DNA of 43,132 bases from Pseudomonadales bacterium (lineage in GTDB: Bacteria; Pseudomonadota; Gammaproteobacteria; Pseudomonadales; Alcanivoracaceae). The stretch is from assembly GCA_022360555.1 (NCBI GenBank), contig JAKSCQ010000146.1, forward strand, positions 1 through 43,132. Reading direction: 5' to 3'. The notes under the pieces were generated by a model. That model did no database searches. It was not told the DNA's origin and saw only the letters and a list, made by a program, of their open reading frames with translations. Position 1 is the stretch's first letter, and each line of letters begins with the position of its first letter. Shown in pieces: positions 1 to 7,785 of the stretch. A program made the position numbers and the translations under genes.

Positions 1-115
1 AACGGGCATCCCACTGCTGCCGTTGCCGGTCCAGTTGTTCCAGCCGTTGCGCCGCTTCAACACCAAACTGCTGTTCGCGCAGCGCCCGGATTTCCGCAGC
101 GCTGGCACCCGCTTC
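1..115. repeat. 115-bp block identical to 3190-3304 (shared foldase segment)
   Basis: Every base from 1 to 115 matches 3190-3304; the first mismatch is 116 (a) against 3305 (g), after which the genes diverge quickly. Both copies lie in the same reading frame of lipase foldase genes. Identity extends to the window edge, so the full length is unknown. Gene conversion or a recent partial duplication are the simplest explanations. Confidence 0.92.
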
Positions 116-868
116 ACGCAGGGCTTGGGTCTGCTGCTGCAAGATCAGGGGCGCGCGAGTTTCCTCCAGCATCCGCCTCATCCCGGCAGGCAGATTCTGT
201 TCCAGCGCGGCAAGTTGCTGCTCCCGCTGTGTGGCTGTCAGGGTGTCATTTTCCTGCAGCGCCTGCCGCTCGATCATGTAGCGGTCGTAAGCCATATCCA
301 GTCCATAGAACGCATCCGCCGCTTCTTGCCCCAGATAGGCCCGCTGCATGTCATGGCGCTGGACGACAGCGGCACGCATGGCTTCAACGCTGCCATCATG
401 TTCCGGAAGTTGCTCCATGGCTTCGCGCAGGGTCATATACTGCTTGTAGAGCGCCCATGCCTGCCTGGCGGCTGTCGGTGGCAGTTGCTCTCCCAAATGA
501 CCGGCCAGACGGGCCTGAATGTCCTCCAGGGATTCTTCTCCCAAAGCGGACAGGAAATAGTCGAATACCTGACGCACAGCGGGATTAATCAGCAGATCCC
601 CACTGGCCGTCACCTGCAAGCGTCCGTCCACCCGGGTTCCACTCAGCGAGGCAGGAAGGGGGCCCAGCGTTTTCGCTCTCTGGCGATATTTATTGTAGTC
701 GTCGCTGGCCCCTGCCCCTGTAGCCACGGAGCGCGTCTCACCAGAACGGACTTCACTGATGGGGGGATCCGTGTGGGGCCCCGGACCGGAGGCAGCCCTG
801 AAAACCAGGATGAATGTGGCAACCAATGGCAGCAGCACCAGCATCGCAAGAATGTTGCGTTTTCCCAT
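1..868 (-). CDS. lifO: Lipase foldase (lipase-specific chaperone), 3' end cut by window edge
   Basis: Steric chaperone that folds a secreted family I lipase in the periplasm while staying anchored in the inner membrane. The first 289 residues are visible. An N-terminal membrane anchor (about residues 5-24) is followed by a variable Pro/Gly/Ser-rich linker and the helical lipase-binding domain. The hallmark foldase motif RxxFDYFLSA is present at residues 99-108. By comparison with the second foldase at 3014-4069, about 58 C-terminal residues lie outside the window. The start is ATG at 868, preceded by an AGAGGG ribosome site; GTG one codon upstream is possible. It lies 27 bp downstream of the tetR gene on the same strand, so the two are probably co-transcribed. 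The last 115 bp in the window are identical to part of the other foldase gene, whereas the upstream halves are only about half identical at protein level. Confidence 0.88.
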   Translation of the reverse strand, partial: MGKRNILAMLVLLPLVATFILVFRAASGPGPHTDPPISEVRSGETRSVATGAGASDDYNKYRQRAKTLGPLPASLSGTRVDGRLQVTASGDLLINPAVRQVFDYFLSALGEESLEDIQARLAGHLGEQLPPTAARQAWALYKQYMTLREAMEQLPEHDGSVEAMRAAVVQRHDMQRAYLGQEAADAFYGLDMAYDRYMIERQALQENDTLTATQREQQLAALEQNLPAGMRRMLEETRAPLILQQQTQALREAGASAAEIRALREQQFGVEAAQRLEQLDRQRQQWDAR

Positions 869-895
869 CACGAGCCCTCTGTTTTTATTCTTGTT

Positions 896-1579
896 TCAGT
901 CGCCGTCATCCTCCTCCAGGCCCAGTAGCCGGCTGAAGAAGGGTGACGCCATCATTTCCTGCCAGTCATGCCGGTTACCCAGCATGGCGATGCACAGGCG
1001 CCCCATAACCTGGATGTATCGCGGCATCTCGGTATGCTCGGCCTGCATGCAGAACTGGTAACCGAGATGCTCTATACCCTGCACCAGAGTGGTTAATGCC
1101 AAATCATCCGGCGGGGTCCGGCCATGCTTGATCATGCTGTCATGCACGATGTCCGCAATGCGCCGATTATGCTCATCCCGGTAACGGGATACCGGAGACG
1201 ACAGATCGTGCAACTCACGAAAGCGAGCCTCCATCAAGGCGCCCAGCGAGCGTCCCCAATTCAGATAACCACTCAGGGCGACAGGCAGATAGTCGTAAAA
1301 TTCTTTTTGTGGCTGCTCGAAGACTTTGGCAAACAGCCTTTCCACTTCCTCATTGCAGTTGCGGACAATCAGATCAATGACATCCACTGCCGAGGCAAAG
1401 TATTTGTAGAAAGTGGGCCGTGATACGTCTGCCTGCTTCAGAATCAACGCTACGGTGGTGCCATAGGTTCCATGCTCTCCATACACCTGCCGTGTCGCAG
1501 CGATGATGCGTTCCCGAGTATCCCCGGCCGACCCGGCGGGCCTGCCACGTCGTCTTTTCTGCCCTGACTCAGGCTTCAT
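896..1579 (-). CDS. TetR/AcrR-family transcriptional regulator
   Basis: A 227-residue DNA-binding repressor of the TetR class. A basic N-terminal tail (KRRRGRPAG) leads into a helix-turn-helix domain at about residues 20-65, with the typical recognition segment ADVSRPTFYKYF and the preceding TRERIIAATRQVYGEHG helix. The remainder is an all-helical ligand-binding and dimerisation domain with no recognisable ligand signature. ATG at 1579 is preferred because a probable operator (1590-1607) covers the upstream alternatives ATG 1591 and TTG 1600; no start has a strong ribosome site. The gene diverges from the first lipase and lies just upstream of a foldase gene on the same strand, so it probably controls lipase and foldase production. 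Its ligand is unknown; a fatty acid or acyl-CoA is a guess from context only. Confidence 0.87.
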   Translation of the reverse strand: MKPESGQKRRRGRPAGSAGDTRERIIAATRQVYGEHGTYGTTVALILKQADVSRPTFYKYFASAVDVIDLIVRNCNEEVERLFAKVFEQPQKEFYDYLPVALSGYLNWGRSLGALMEARFRELHDLSSPVSRYRDEHNRRIADIVHDSMIKHGRTPPDDLALTTLVQGIEHLGYQFCMQAEHTEMPRYIQVMGRLCIAMLGNRHDWQEMMASPFFSRLLGLEEDDGD

Positions 1580-1589
1580 ATACTTCACC

Positions 1590-1607
1590 ATTAACAGCAA
1601 TGTTACT
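1590..1607. promoter_or_regulatory. Candidate TetR operator, site 2 (imperfect palindrome)
   Basis: ATTAACAGCAATGTTACT matches 15 of 18 positions of the perfect palindrome at 1733-1750. It sits just upstream of the tetR start at 1579, where binding could give autorepression. That it binds this TetR is inferred from position and similarity. Confidence 0.5.
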
Positions 1608-1732
1608 TTAACGGATTCTGTTTTCCTGAAAAGAGCAGGCAGCAGGAATCCGTAAAAACCTCAAATATAATACTTTATCATTAGCCTTATTCCCAATTTC
1701 AAGATCATCGCAGCCTTCTTATGAAAAAGAAG

Positions 1733-1750
1733 ATTAACACCAGTGTTAAT
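1733..1750. promoter_or_regulatory. Candidate TetR operator, site 1 (perfect palindrome)
   Basis: ATTAACACCAGTGTTAAT has 8-bp arms that are exact reverse complements around a CA centre, the size expected for a TetR dimer site. It lies in the divergent tetR-lipase region, 104 bp before the lipase start. A further 7-bp inverted repeat (1779-1785 with 1793-1799) lies between it and the lipase and may form a leader hairpin. Confidence 0.55.
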
Positions 1751-1854
1751 TAAATAAACCAGATCCCGTAAGGTGGTTTCACCCTTCTGATCAGGGTGAG
1801 CTCGGCGACGTCCCGGCAGTAGCGCCGATAACAACTAACAACAAGGTGACGCCA

Positions 1855-2820
1855 ATGATTTCATCTCACCGAGCGGTTCGCGCGCTCAGTCTAACGCTTT
1901 GTCTGTTACTGTCAGCCATCAGCCTGCCAGCCCATGCCGGCTGGTTTGACTGGCTGTTCAAGGATACCTATACCGAAACCCGTTACCCCATCGTACTCAG
2001 TCACGGCCTCTTCGGCTTTGATGATATTGCCGGTTACAACTACTGGTACCGCATTCCCGAGGAGCTGCGGCGCAGCGGTGCCGAGGTGTATGTGACCCAG
2101 GTCGCAGCAGCCAACAGCACCGAAGTCCGCGGCGAGCAGCTGGCCCGCCAGGTGGAAGCGATCCTTGCTGCCACAGGGGCAGAAAAGGTGAATCTGATCG
2201 GCCACAGCCATGGCGGCCCCACCGTTCGCTATGTCGCTTCGGTTTACCCGGATTATGTGGCCTCTGCCACCTCCGTTGCCGGCCCCCATACCGGTGCCCG
2301 CATGGCGGATGTGCTTTTGGGTGTACAGGAAGCCTTGCCACTGACTGCACAAGTGCTCGGCAATATCGTCAACGCGGCAACCGGATTTCTCGATCTGATT
2401 TCCGGTGGCGGCTACGAGCAGGATTCACTGGCCGCCCTCTATTCCCTGTCCACCCCGGGCAGTACGGAATTCAACAACCACCATCCGGAAGGCCTCCCGG
2501 AAGACGCCTGTGGCCACGCCCCGGAAATGGCGGATAACGGCGTACGCTACTACTCCTGGTCCGGCGCCAAACCGTTAACCAATGTGCTGGATATCAGCGA
2601 CGTGGGTATGGCCCTGCTTTCCGCCCTCTACCTGGGTGAGAAGAACGACGGCCTGGTGTCCAGTTGCTCCAGCCATCTGGGGCTGGTGATCCGTGATGAC
2701 TACCGCATGAACCACCTGGATGAGGTAAACCAGATTGCCGGTCTGGTCAGCCCCTTCGAAACCAACCCCACCGCCGTATTCCGCCAGCACGCCAACCGAT
2801 TGAAAAACCGCGGCCTGTAA
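1855..2820 (+). CDS. Secreted triacylglycerol lipase, family I (lipase 1)
   Basis: Extracellular true lipase hydrolysing long-chain triacylglycerols; it should need a membrane foldase. The 321-residue precursor has a signal peptide cleaved after SLPAHA, and the mature enzyme begins GWFDW. The oxyanion-hole region (VLSHGLFGFDD) is followed by the nucleophile elbow GHSHGG with Ser118. The acid (NDGLVSSCSSHLG) and the catalytic histidine (NHLDEVNQ) are in family-typical places. Cysteines in the EDACGHAP and SSCSSH segments can form the conserved disulfide. ATG 1855 is preferred over GTG 1846 because AAGGTG at 1844-1849 is its ribosome site and overlaps the GTG. It diverges from tetR and converges with the second foldase. 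Unlike the usual lipase-foldase operon, no foldase follows it on the same strand. Confidence 0.95.
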   Translation: MISSHRAVRALSLTLCLLLSAISLPAHAGWFDWLFKDTYTETRYPIVLSHGLFGFDDIAGYNYWYRIPEELRRSGAEVYVTQVAAANSTEVRGEQLARQVEAILAATGAEKVNLIGHSHGGPTVRYVASVYPDYVASATSVAGPHTGARMADVLLGVQEALPLTAQVLGNIVNAATGFLDLISGGGYEQDSLAALYSLSTPGSTEFNNHHPEGLPEDACGHAPEMADNGVRYYSWSGAKPLTNVLDISDVGMALLSALYLGEKNDGLVSSCSSHLGLVIRDDYRMNHLDEVNQIAGLVSPFETNPTAVFRQHANRLKNRGL

Positions 2821-2853
2821 CTGGCCATATCCATTAAGGGAGAGCGATTCACA

Positions 2854-2877
2854 GGGCGCCACATGGCGCCCTTTTTT
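2854..2877 (+). terminator. Rho-independent terminator of lipase 1
   Basis: Stem GGGCGCC/GGCGCCC with an ACAT loop, followed by six T residues, 34 bp after the lipase stop codon. Lipase 2 is followed by a terminator with the same stem. Confidence 0.92.
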
Positions 2878-2878
2878 A

Positions 2879-2982
2879 GATTCATCGCAGATTAGCGGGA
2901 AAGCAGATGGGTCAGACGTCGGACGCCTGGCGTCCGGCCTTCGACCAAGCCGCTTAACTTTCCCTCAAATCCGCGATGAATC
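2879..2982. repeat. Intergenic inverted-repeat element (25-bp arms)
   Basis: Arms 2879-2903 and 2958-2982 are inverted copies matching at 22 of 25 positions. The centre carries further GTCAGACGTC and GGACGCC-type dyads. One arm resembles 33625-33647 (about 19 of 21 positions), so this is a small dispersed family. It lies between the convergent lipase 1 and foldase 2 genes and could also act as a bidirectional transcription stop, since T runs flank both arms. Confidence 0.65.
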
Positions 2983-3013
2983 TTTTTTCAGCCTGCCGAA
3001 CCAACGCCCTTCT

Positions 3014-4069
3014 CTATTCTTTTTCCTGCGCCTCGGCCTGTTGCGCAGCGATGCGATCCAGCGCCTGTACCCGGCGCTGTTCCTGTTCACTGAACAGGTC
3101 TTCCTGAAGCCGCTCGATGGCCGCCTGCTGATCCGTGCTGGCCAACCCGCTTTCCAGTATCTGCTGGCGCTGGCTCGCATAATCCTGATAACGGGCATCC
3201 CACTGCTGCCGTTGCCGGTCCAGTTGTTCCAGCCGTTGCGCCGCTTCAACACCAAACTGCTGTTCGCGCAGCGCCCGGATTTCCGCAGCGCTGGCACCCG
3301 CTTCGCGCAGGGTTTCCACTTGCCCGGCCACCCGCGTGGGGGCCGTGGCCCTTTCCCTGGCCTCCCGTATCGGTGCCGGCAGTTCCTGCTGCAGCATGGC
3401 GATATGCCGCCGTTTCTGCGCGTCGCTCAATTGATCATTTTCCAGGATTTCCAGGCGACGGATTGTGTAGCTGTCCAGTTGGTCTTCGAAGCCGAAGAAG
3501 ACCTCCGCGACTTGCTGGCCCAGCCAGGCATGGCGCAACTGCTGACGGGCCTTGACCGCGTCGCGGGCACCGGCGGCGGTGCGTTCCGGTTTTGGCTGTT
3601 GCGACAGCGCGTCCTGATAGTTCAGATAGCGATCCAGCAATGCCCATGCCTGCTGGACGGCTTTGCCGTCGGGCAGATTTCCCGCCAGGTGTGCTGCAAT
3701 ACGGGCCTTGATGGTATCCAGGTCCTCTTCGCCCAGGGCGGAAAGGAAATAATCGAACACGCGTCGCACACCGATACTGACGATCAGGTTACCGTCGGCA
3801 TCCACCTGCAAACGTCCATCCACTTGCGTGCCCTCCAGTGAAGCCGGCAGCGTCTCCAGGCGGCGGCCACGCTCTTCATAGGCTGAAAAACTCGCTGCAT
3901 CGCTATCCGTTTTGGGCATGGCCGGAGCGATGCCATTGCCTTCCATTGTCAGACTGGTCCGCCCTTCCTTTTCCTCCTGTGAAGCGGTCGGTGACACCAT
4001 CCAGAACAGCCCGGCCACAACCAGGGCAAGCCCACCACAGACCAGCAATGAACGAAGTGACATGCGCAT
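3014..4069 (-). CDS. lifO: Lipase foldase (lipase-specific chaperone), second copy
   Basis: Inner-membrane-anchored periplasmic steric chaperone for a family I lipase. It has 351 residues, a usual foldase length. A transmembrane anchor covers about residues 5-26, then comes a low-complexity linker, and then a long helical domain rich in Gln, Arg and Glu. The diagnostic motif RRVFDYFLSALGEE begins at residue 102. ATG at 4069 has AAGGAAA upstream; the longer reading frame to 4270 lacks a credible start. The gene diverges from lipase 2 (354-bp gap) and converges with lipase 1, so expression is not tied to either lipase by an operon. Its segment 3190-3304 is base-for-base identical to the other foldase gene at 1-115, while sequence upstream differs strongly, which points to gene conversion. 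Which lipase it serves cannot be told from sequence. Confidence 0.94.
   Translation of the reverse strand: MRMSLRSLLVCGGLALVVAGLFWMVSPTASQEEKEGRTSLTMEGNGIAPAMPKTDSDAASFSAYEERGRRLETLPASLEGTQVDGRLQVDADGNLIVSIGVRRVFDYFLSALGEEDLDTIKARIAAHLAGNLPDGKAVQQAWALLDRYLNYQDALSQQPKPERTAAGARDAVKARQQLRHAWLGQQVAEVFFGFEDQLDSYTIRRLEILENDQLSDAQKRRHIAMLQQELPAPIREARERATAPTRVAGQVETLREAGASAAEIRALREQQFGVEAAQRLEQLDRQRQQWDARYQDYASQRQQILESGLASTDQQAAIERLQEDLFSEQEQRRVQALDRIAAQQAEAQEKE
3190..3304. repeat. 115-bp block identical to 1-115
   Basis: Second copy of the identical foldase segment, encoding the run LREAGASAAEIRALREQQ and what follows it. Downstream of this copy (3014-3189) the gene continues; the equivalent part of the other copy is off the window. 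Confidence 0.92.
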
Positions 4070-4422
4070 AGCGGTTTCCTTTCTCTTTTTATTATCAATG
4101 GCAAAACGAAAGCAAAGTCCGGGGCTCGCAGCCCTTTTCAGATTGCGATATGACGGGGCTGGAGCCGTGGCTACAGGCCGATTGTTACCGGCGGTTACGG
4201 CCAGGAAAACACCCTCACGCGTCTTGGCCGTACAGAACCGCACATTGGCCGGATAAAACCGTCGCTTCATACTTACTTCTTATGCAATCCCCTCCCGCTA
4301 CTTCCCACACTATTTCCTCACCGGGAACGTTATTACCCCACCCGGTCGGCAAGAAGAAAAACAACCACAAGCAGTCTGCCAACAACTTCAAAAAAAAATT
4401 GGACTGAGTAGAGGAAAACAAA

Positions 4423-5376
4423 ATGAAACCTTCAACCCTGATCAAGAGTGCTGTTCCCCTCTGTCTGGCTGCCACGCTGAGCATGCCGGCACAGGCGGGA
4501 TGGCTGGACTGGTTATTCAAGGACACCTATACCGAGACCCGCCACCCCATCGTTCTGATTCATGGCATGTTCGGTTTCGACGATGTGGTCGGCGTGGACT
4601 ACTTCTACCAGGTGGCGGATGAACTCTCCCGTAGCGGTGCCGAGGTCTACACCATCCAGGTATCCGCACTGAACAGCACCGAGGTGCGCGGCGAGCAGGC
4701 CTGGGCGCAGATCCAGGACATCATTGCCACCAGCGGTGCCGACAAGGTCAACATTATCGGCCACAGCCATGGCGGCCCGACGGCCCGTTACGTGGCCTCA
4801 CTGCACCCTGACACCGTGGCCTCCGTATCCAGCGTGGCCGGCGTCAACTGGGGCAGTGCCGTGGCGGATGTGTACCGCCAGTATCTGGAAGAAGGCTCCG
4901 CCGCTGGCGGCACTGTCGCCGCCATTGGTAATGCGTTTGGTGACTTGATCACCTGGGCCAGCAGCGGAGATGGACTGCCCCAGGATCTGGATGCCAGCAT
5001 TGATTCACTGACCACGGAAGGTTCCGTTGCCTTCAACGCCCAGTACCCGGAAGGCATGCCGGGCACCTATTGTGGTGAGGGCAACGAGGTCGGCAGCAAC
5101 GGAGTGCGCTACTACTCCTGGAGCGGTGCCTCCAGCTTTACCGGCAGCTACTTCGATATCCTCGACTACATCTCTGCCACCACCAGCCTGGCCTTCGACG
5201 AGCCCAACGATGGTCTGGTGTCCAGTTGTTCCAGTCACCTGGGCAAGGTAATTCGCGATGACTATGACCAGACCCACTTCGACGAAATCAACCAGTTGAT
5301 GGGCATGGTCGGCTCCGATGACCCGATCCCGCTCTATCGCAACCAGGCAAACCGCCTGAAAAACCTGGGCCTGTAA
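4423..5376 (+). CDS. Secreted triacylglycerol lipase, family I (lipase 2)
   Basis: A 317-residue secreted lipase paralogous to the one at 1855-2820. The signal peptide ends SMPAQA and the mature protein starts GWLDW. The oxyanion segment VLIHGMFGFDD, the elbow GHSHGG with nucleophile Ser115, the acid segment NDGLVSSCSSHLG and the histidine segment THFDEINQ are all present, as is the conserved cysteine pair. The start ATG follows AGAGGAAA at 4410-4417. It diverges from foldase 2 and ends in its own terminator, so it is probably monocistronic. No copy of the TetR palindrome is visible upstream, so the two lipases are likely regulated differently. The paralogues differ mainly in the lid and insert region after the elbow (about residues 140-200), which may change substrate range. 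Confidence 0.95.
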   Translation: MKPSTLIKSAVPLCLAATLSMPAQAGWLDWLFKDTYTETRHPIVLIHGMFGFDDVVGVDYFYQVADELSRSGAEVYTIQVSALNSTEVRGEQAWAQIQDIIATSGADKVNIIGHSHGGPTARYVASLHPDTVASVSSVAGVNWGSAVADVYRQYLEEGSAAGGTVAAIGNAFGDLITWASSGDGLPQDLDASIDSLTTEGSVAFNAQYPEGMPGTYCGEGNEVGSNGVRYYSWSGASSFTGSYFDILDYISATTSLAFDEPNDGLVSSCSSHLGKVIRDDYDQTHFDEINQLMGMVGSDDPIPLYRNQANRLKNLGL

Positions 5377-5404
5377 TCCCAGGACAAAATCATGGTTCTC
5401 TCCC

Positions 5405-5430
5405 GGGCGCCGCAAGGCGCCCTTTTCTTT
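5405..5430 (+). terminator. Rho-independent terminator of lipase 2
   Basis: Stem GGGCGCC/GGCGCCC closed by a GCAA tetraloop and followed by TTTTCTTT, 29 bp after the stop codon. Confidence 0.92.
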
Positions 5431-5586
5431 GCTCCGCGCCGAGCCCAATTCCTGAAGTCGCCCCCAACCTCTGAGGGAGCGGTCGTTCGACCGCGATATC
5501 TCCTCCCCCTGTCATGCAACTATCACTGGCTCCCTGCTGTCTGAAACCGGATACTGGACGGCTGCCCGTTATTTTCCACCGACGGC

Positions 5587-5617
5587 TTGACCTCAAGTTA
5601 AGTTGAGGCTCTAGCTT
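5587..5617 (+). promoter_or_regulatory. SoxR-type promoter of the MFS exporter gene
   Basis: The -35 hexamer TTGACC (5587-5592) and -10 hexamer TAGCTT (5612-5617) are separated by 19 bp, the over-long spacer typical of MerR/SoxR-activated promoters. The palindrome CCTCAAGTTAAGTTGAGG (5591-5608) lies between them and matches the known SoxR box CCTCAAGTTAACTTGAGG at 17 of 18 positions. The start codon is 82 bp downstream. The rest of the 5431-5699 gap shows no gene. Confidence 0.82.
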
Positions 5618-5699
5618 TGAGGCGTGGTTCCCGGCCGGGTGTCGAAAACATCTTGCGGGGAACGACTACCTCACACCCCCTTTTTGCGAGGAAGAGACA

Positions 5700-7271
5700 A
5701 TGCCCACCCCCCAACCGGCCACCCGTCGCGAGTGGCTGGGCCTGGCTGTATTGATGCTGCCAACGGTGCTGCTGGCACTGGACATGACCGTATTACACCT
5801 GGCGGCGCCGCATCTGAGTGCGGACCTGCAGCCCACCAGTGCCGAACTGCTGTGGATTCTGGATATTTACGGCTTCATGATCGCCGGTTTTCTGGTAACC
5901 ATGGGCACCCTGGGTGACCGTATCGGTCGCCGCAAGCTGCTGCTCGGCGGCGCCACGGCCTTTGGCGCCGCCTCGGCCCTGGCGGCCTTTTCCACCAGTG
6001 CGGAAATGCTGATTGCCAGCCGCGCCCTGCTGGGTATCGCCGGGGCCACGCTGATGCCCTCTACCCTGTCGCTGCTGCGCAACATGTTCCAGGTGGAAGA
6101 GGAACGCACCCTGGCCATCACCGTCTGGGTGACCGGCTTTATCGTGGGCAGCGCCATCGGCCCGCTGGTGGGCGGCGCCCTGCTGGAGTTTTTCTGGTGG
6201 GGGTCGGTGTTCCTGCTGGGCGTGCCGGTGATGGTGTTGCTGCTGGTGTGCGGCCCGCTACTGCTGCCGGAATTCCGTGACGATCAGGCCGGTCGCCAGG
6301 ACTGGCCCAGCGCCCTGCTTTCCGTGGCCATGGTGCTTGCCGTGATTTATGGGCTGAAGGACATGGCCCGCAACGGCGTGGCACTGGCGCCCATTCTGTC
6401 GATTGTGCTGGGGGTGGCCATCGGTGCGCTCTTTGTGCGCCGCCAGCGCCGGCTGGACGAGCCCATGTTCGACATGTCGCTGTTTGCCATCCGCACCTTC
6501 AGCACCTCCGTGGGTGCCATGATGCTGACCGTCCTGGCCCTGTCCGGCGCCTGGCTAATGGTGTTCCAGTACCTGCAAGGCGTGCTGGGGCTGTCTCCTC
6601 TGGAAGCCGGTCTGGTCATGCTGCCACCGGCGGTCATCCAGACCGTGGCATCCCTGCTGGTGCCCAGGTTGACCGGCTGGATGCCGCGCTGGAAGCTGGT
6701 CAGCATGGGCCTGGTGCTCGCCGTGATCGGCCTGCTGATGCTGGTGCCGGTAGACAGCACCGACCAGATCCCCCTGCTGATTGCCGGCATGACGGTGATG
6801 GGCGCTGGCGTCATGCCGATGATGATTCTCGGCACCGACATGGTGATCAGCGCCGCCCCGGCCCGGAAATCCGGCGCCGCGTCGGCCACCTCGGAAACCG
6901 CCACCGAGCTGGGCATGGCACTGGGTATTGCGGTGATCGGCAGTATCGGGGCGGCGGTCTACCGCCGTCACATGTTGTCTGCCATGCCAGACGGCCTGCC
7001 GGCGGACCTGTCCCTGGCCGCTGGCGATACCCTGGGGGGCGCCCAGGGGGCCGCTGCACAACTGCCGACGGAAATCGGGGAACAGGTCATGGTCGCCGCC
7101 CGGGAGGGCTTCAGCATGGCGCTACACACCAACGCCGTTATCGGGGCGCTGATCCTGGCGGTCACGGCCGCGCTGGTTGCCCTGCTGCTGAGCCGCCCCG
7201 ATGACGAAGGGGATGAAGAAGACGGCGAGGCCGGTGACCCGTCGCTGGCTATTTCACCCGATCAACAATGA
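5700..7271 (+). CDS. MFS multidrug/redox-dye exporter, DHA2 (14-TM) family, SmvA/QacA-like
   Basis: A 523-residue inner-membrane proton antiporter of the drug:H+ antiporter-2 type. About 14 hydrophobic segments are visible. The N-terminal LALDMTVLHLAAPHLS resembles motif D1 of QacA/SmvA transporters, and GDRIGRRKLLLGG is the classical MFS motif A loop between helices 2 and 3. Motif C-like GSAIGPLVGGAL follows in helix 5. The C-terminus is an acidic tail (DDEGDEEDGE). ATG 5700 has AGGAAGAG upstream. A SoxR-type promoter implies induction by redox-cycling compounds, fitting export of dyes, viologens, quaternary amines or phenazine-like molecules; the actual substrate is unknown. The 3' end overlaps the convergent gene at 7249-7653 by 23 bp. 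Confidence 0.9.
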   Translation: MPTPQPATRREWLGLAVLMLPTVLLALDMTVLHLAAPHLSADLQPTSAELLWILDIYGFMIAGFLVTMGTLGDRIGRRKLLLGGATAFGAASALAAFSTSAEMLIASRALLGIAGATLMPSTLSLLRNMFQVEEERTLAITVWVTGFIVGSAIGPLVGGALLEFFWWGSVFLLGVPVMVLLLVCGPLLLPEFRDDQAGRQDWPSALLSVAMVLAVIYGLKDMARNGVALAPILSIVLGVAIGALFVRRQRRLDEPMFDMSLFAIRTFSTSVGAMMLTVLALSGAWLMVFQYLQGVLGLSPLEAGLVMLPPAVIQTVASLLVPRLTGWMPRWKLVSMGLVLAVIGLLMLVPVDSTDQIPLLIAGMTVMGAGVMPMMILGTDMVISAAPARKSGAASATSETATELGMALGIAVIGSIGAAVYRRHMLSAMPDGLPADLSLAAGDTLGGAQGAAAQLPTEIGEQVMVAAREGFSMALHTNAVIGALILAVTAALVALLLSRPDDEGDEEDGEAGDPSLAISPDQQ

Positions 7272-7653
7272 CGCGGGTATCCCCCGCCGCATCACCGTCT
7301 GCGCCGAAGGCCGCCACCAGGGTGGCGCCTTCGGCCAGGCGCACCTGCTGACGAATACGGTGGCGCTGGGCATCCGCGCCGTGGGGCAAGGCGATGTCCA
7401 GCACGAAGACGTCCTCTCCCTGTCGCTCGATCTGTACCCGGTAGCCGTCGCCGCTGGCCCGCCACTGCCGACGTTCCTGCTCTTCATACAGGCTGATCAC
7501 CCAGTCCTTGCCGCTTTCATCGGCGCTGACCTGGCGCACCCGAATGCCGCTGTCCGGAACGCCCAGACGATCCAACACCAGAAAGTGGATGGCCGCGACC
7601 AGGGTCACCGAACAGACCACCGCGCTTAACCAGAACCGCCAACTCCACCGCAT
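7249..7653 (-). CDS. Hypothetical membrane-anchored protein
   Basis: A 134-residue protein not recognised as any family. The N-terminus (about residues 5-26) is a single hydrophobic segment, either an uncleaved signal or a membrane anchor. The remaining roughly 105 residues are polar with alternating hydrophobic positions, suggesting a small beta-rich periplasmic domain. A GAGAGGGGG ribosome site precedes ATG 7653, which supports a real gene. Its last 23 bp overlap the 3' end of the convergent MFS gene. It is divergent from the hydrolase gene at 7786. No function can be assigned. Confidence 0.6.
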   Translation of the reverse strand: MRWSWRFWLSAVVCSVTLVAAIHFLVLDRLGVPDSGIRVRQVSADESGKDWVISLYEEQERRQWRASGDGYRVQIERQGEDVFVLDIALPHGADAQRHRIRQQVRLAEGATLVAAFGADGDAAGDTRVIVDRVK

Positions 7654-7785
7654 TCTTACCCCCTCTCCGAGCTTGGTCCGCCTATTGTTACCGTTACGTA
7701 TCTGACTGTCACAGTGGAATTGTATTTTTTCGCCAACAGGCGTTTAGTGGAGGGACAGGACCTCGGAGACAAAGGTGATATAACA

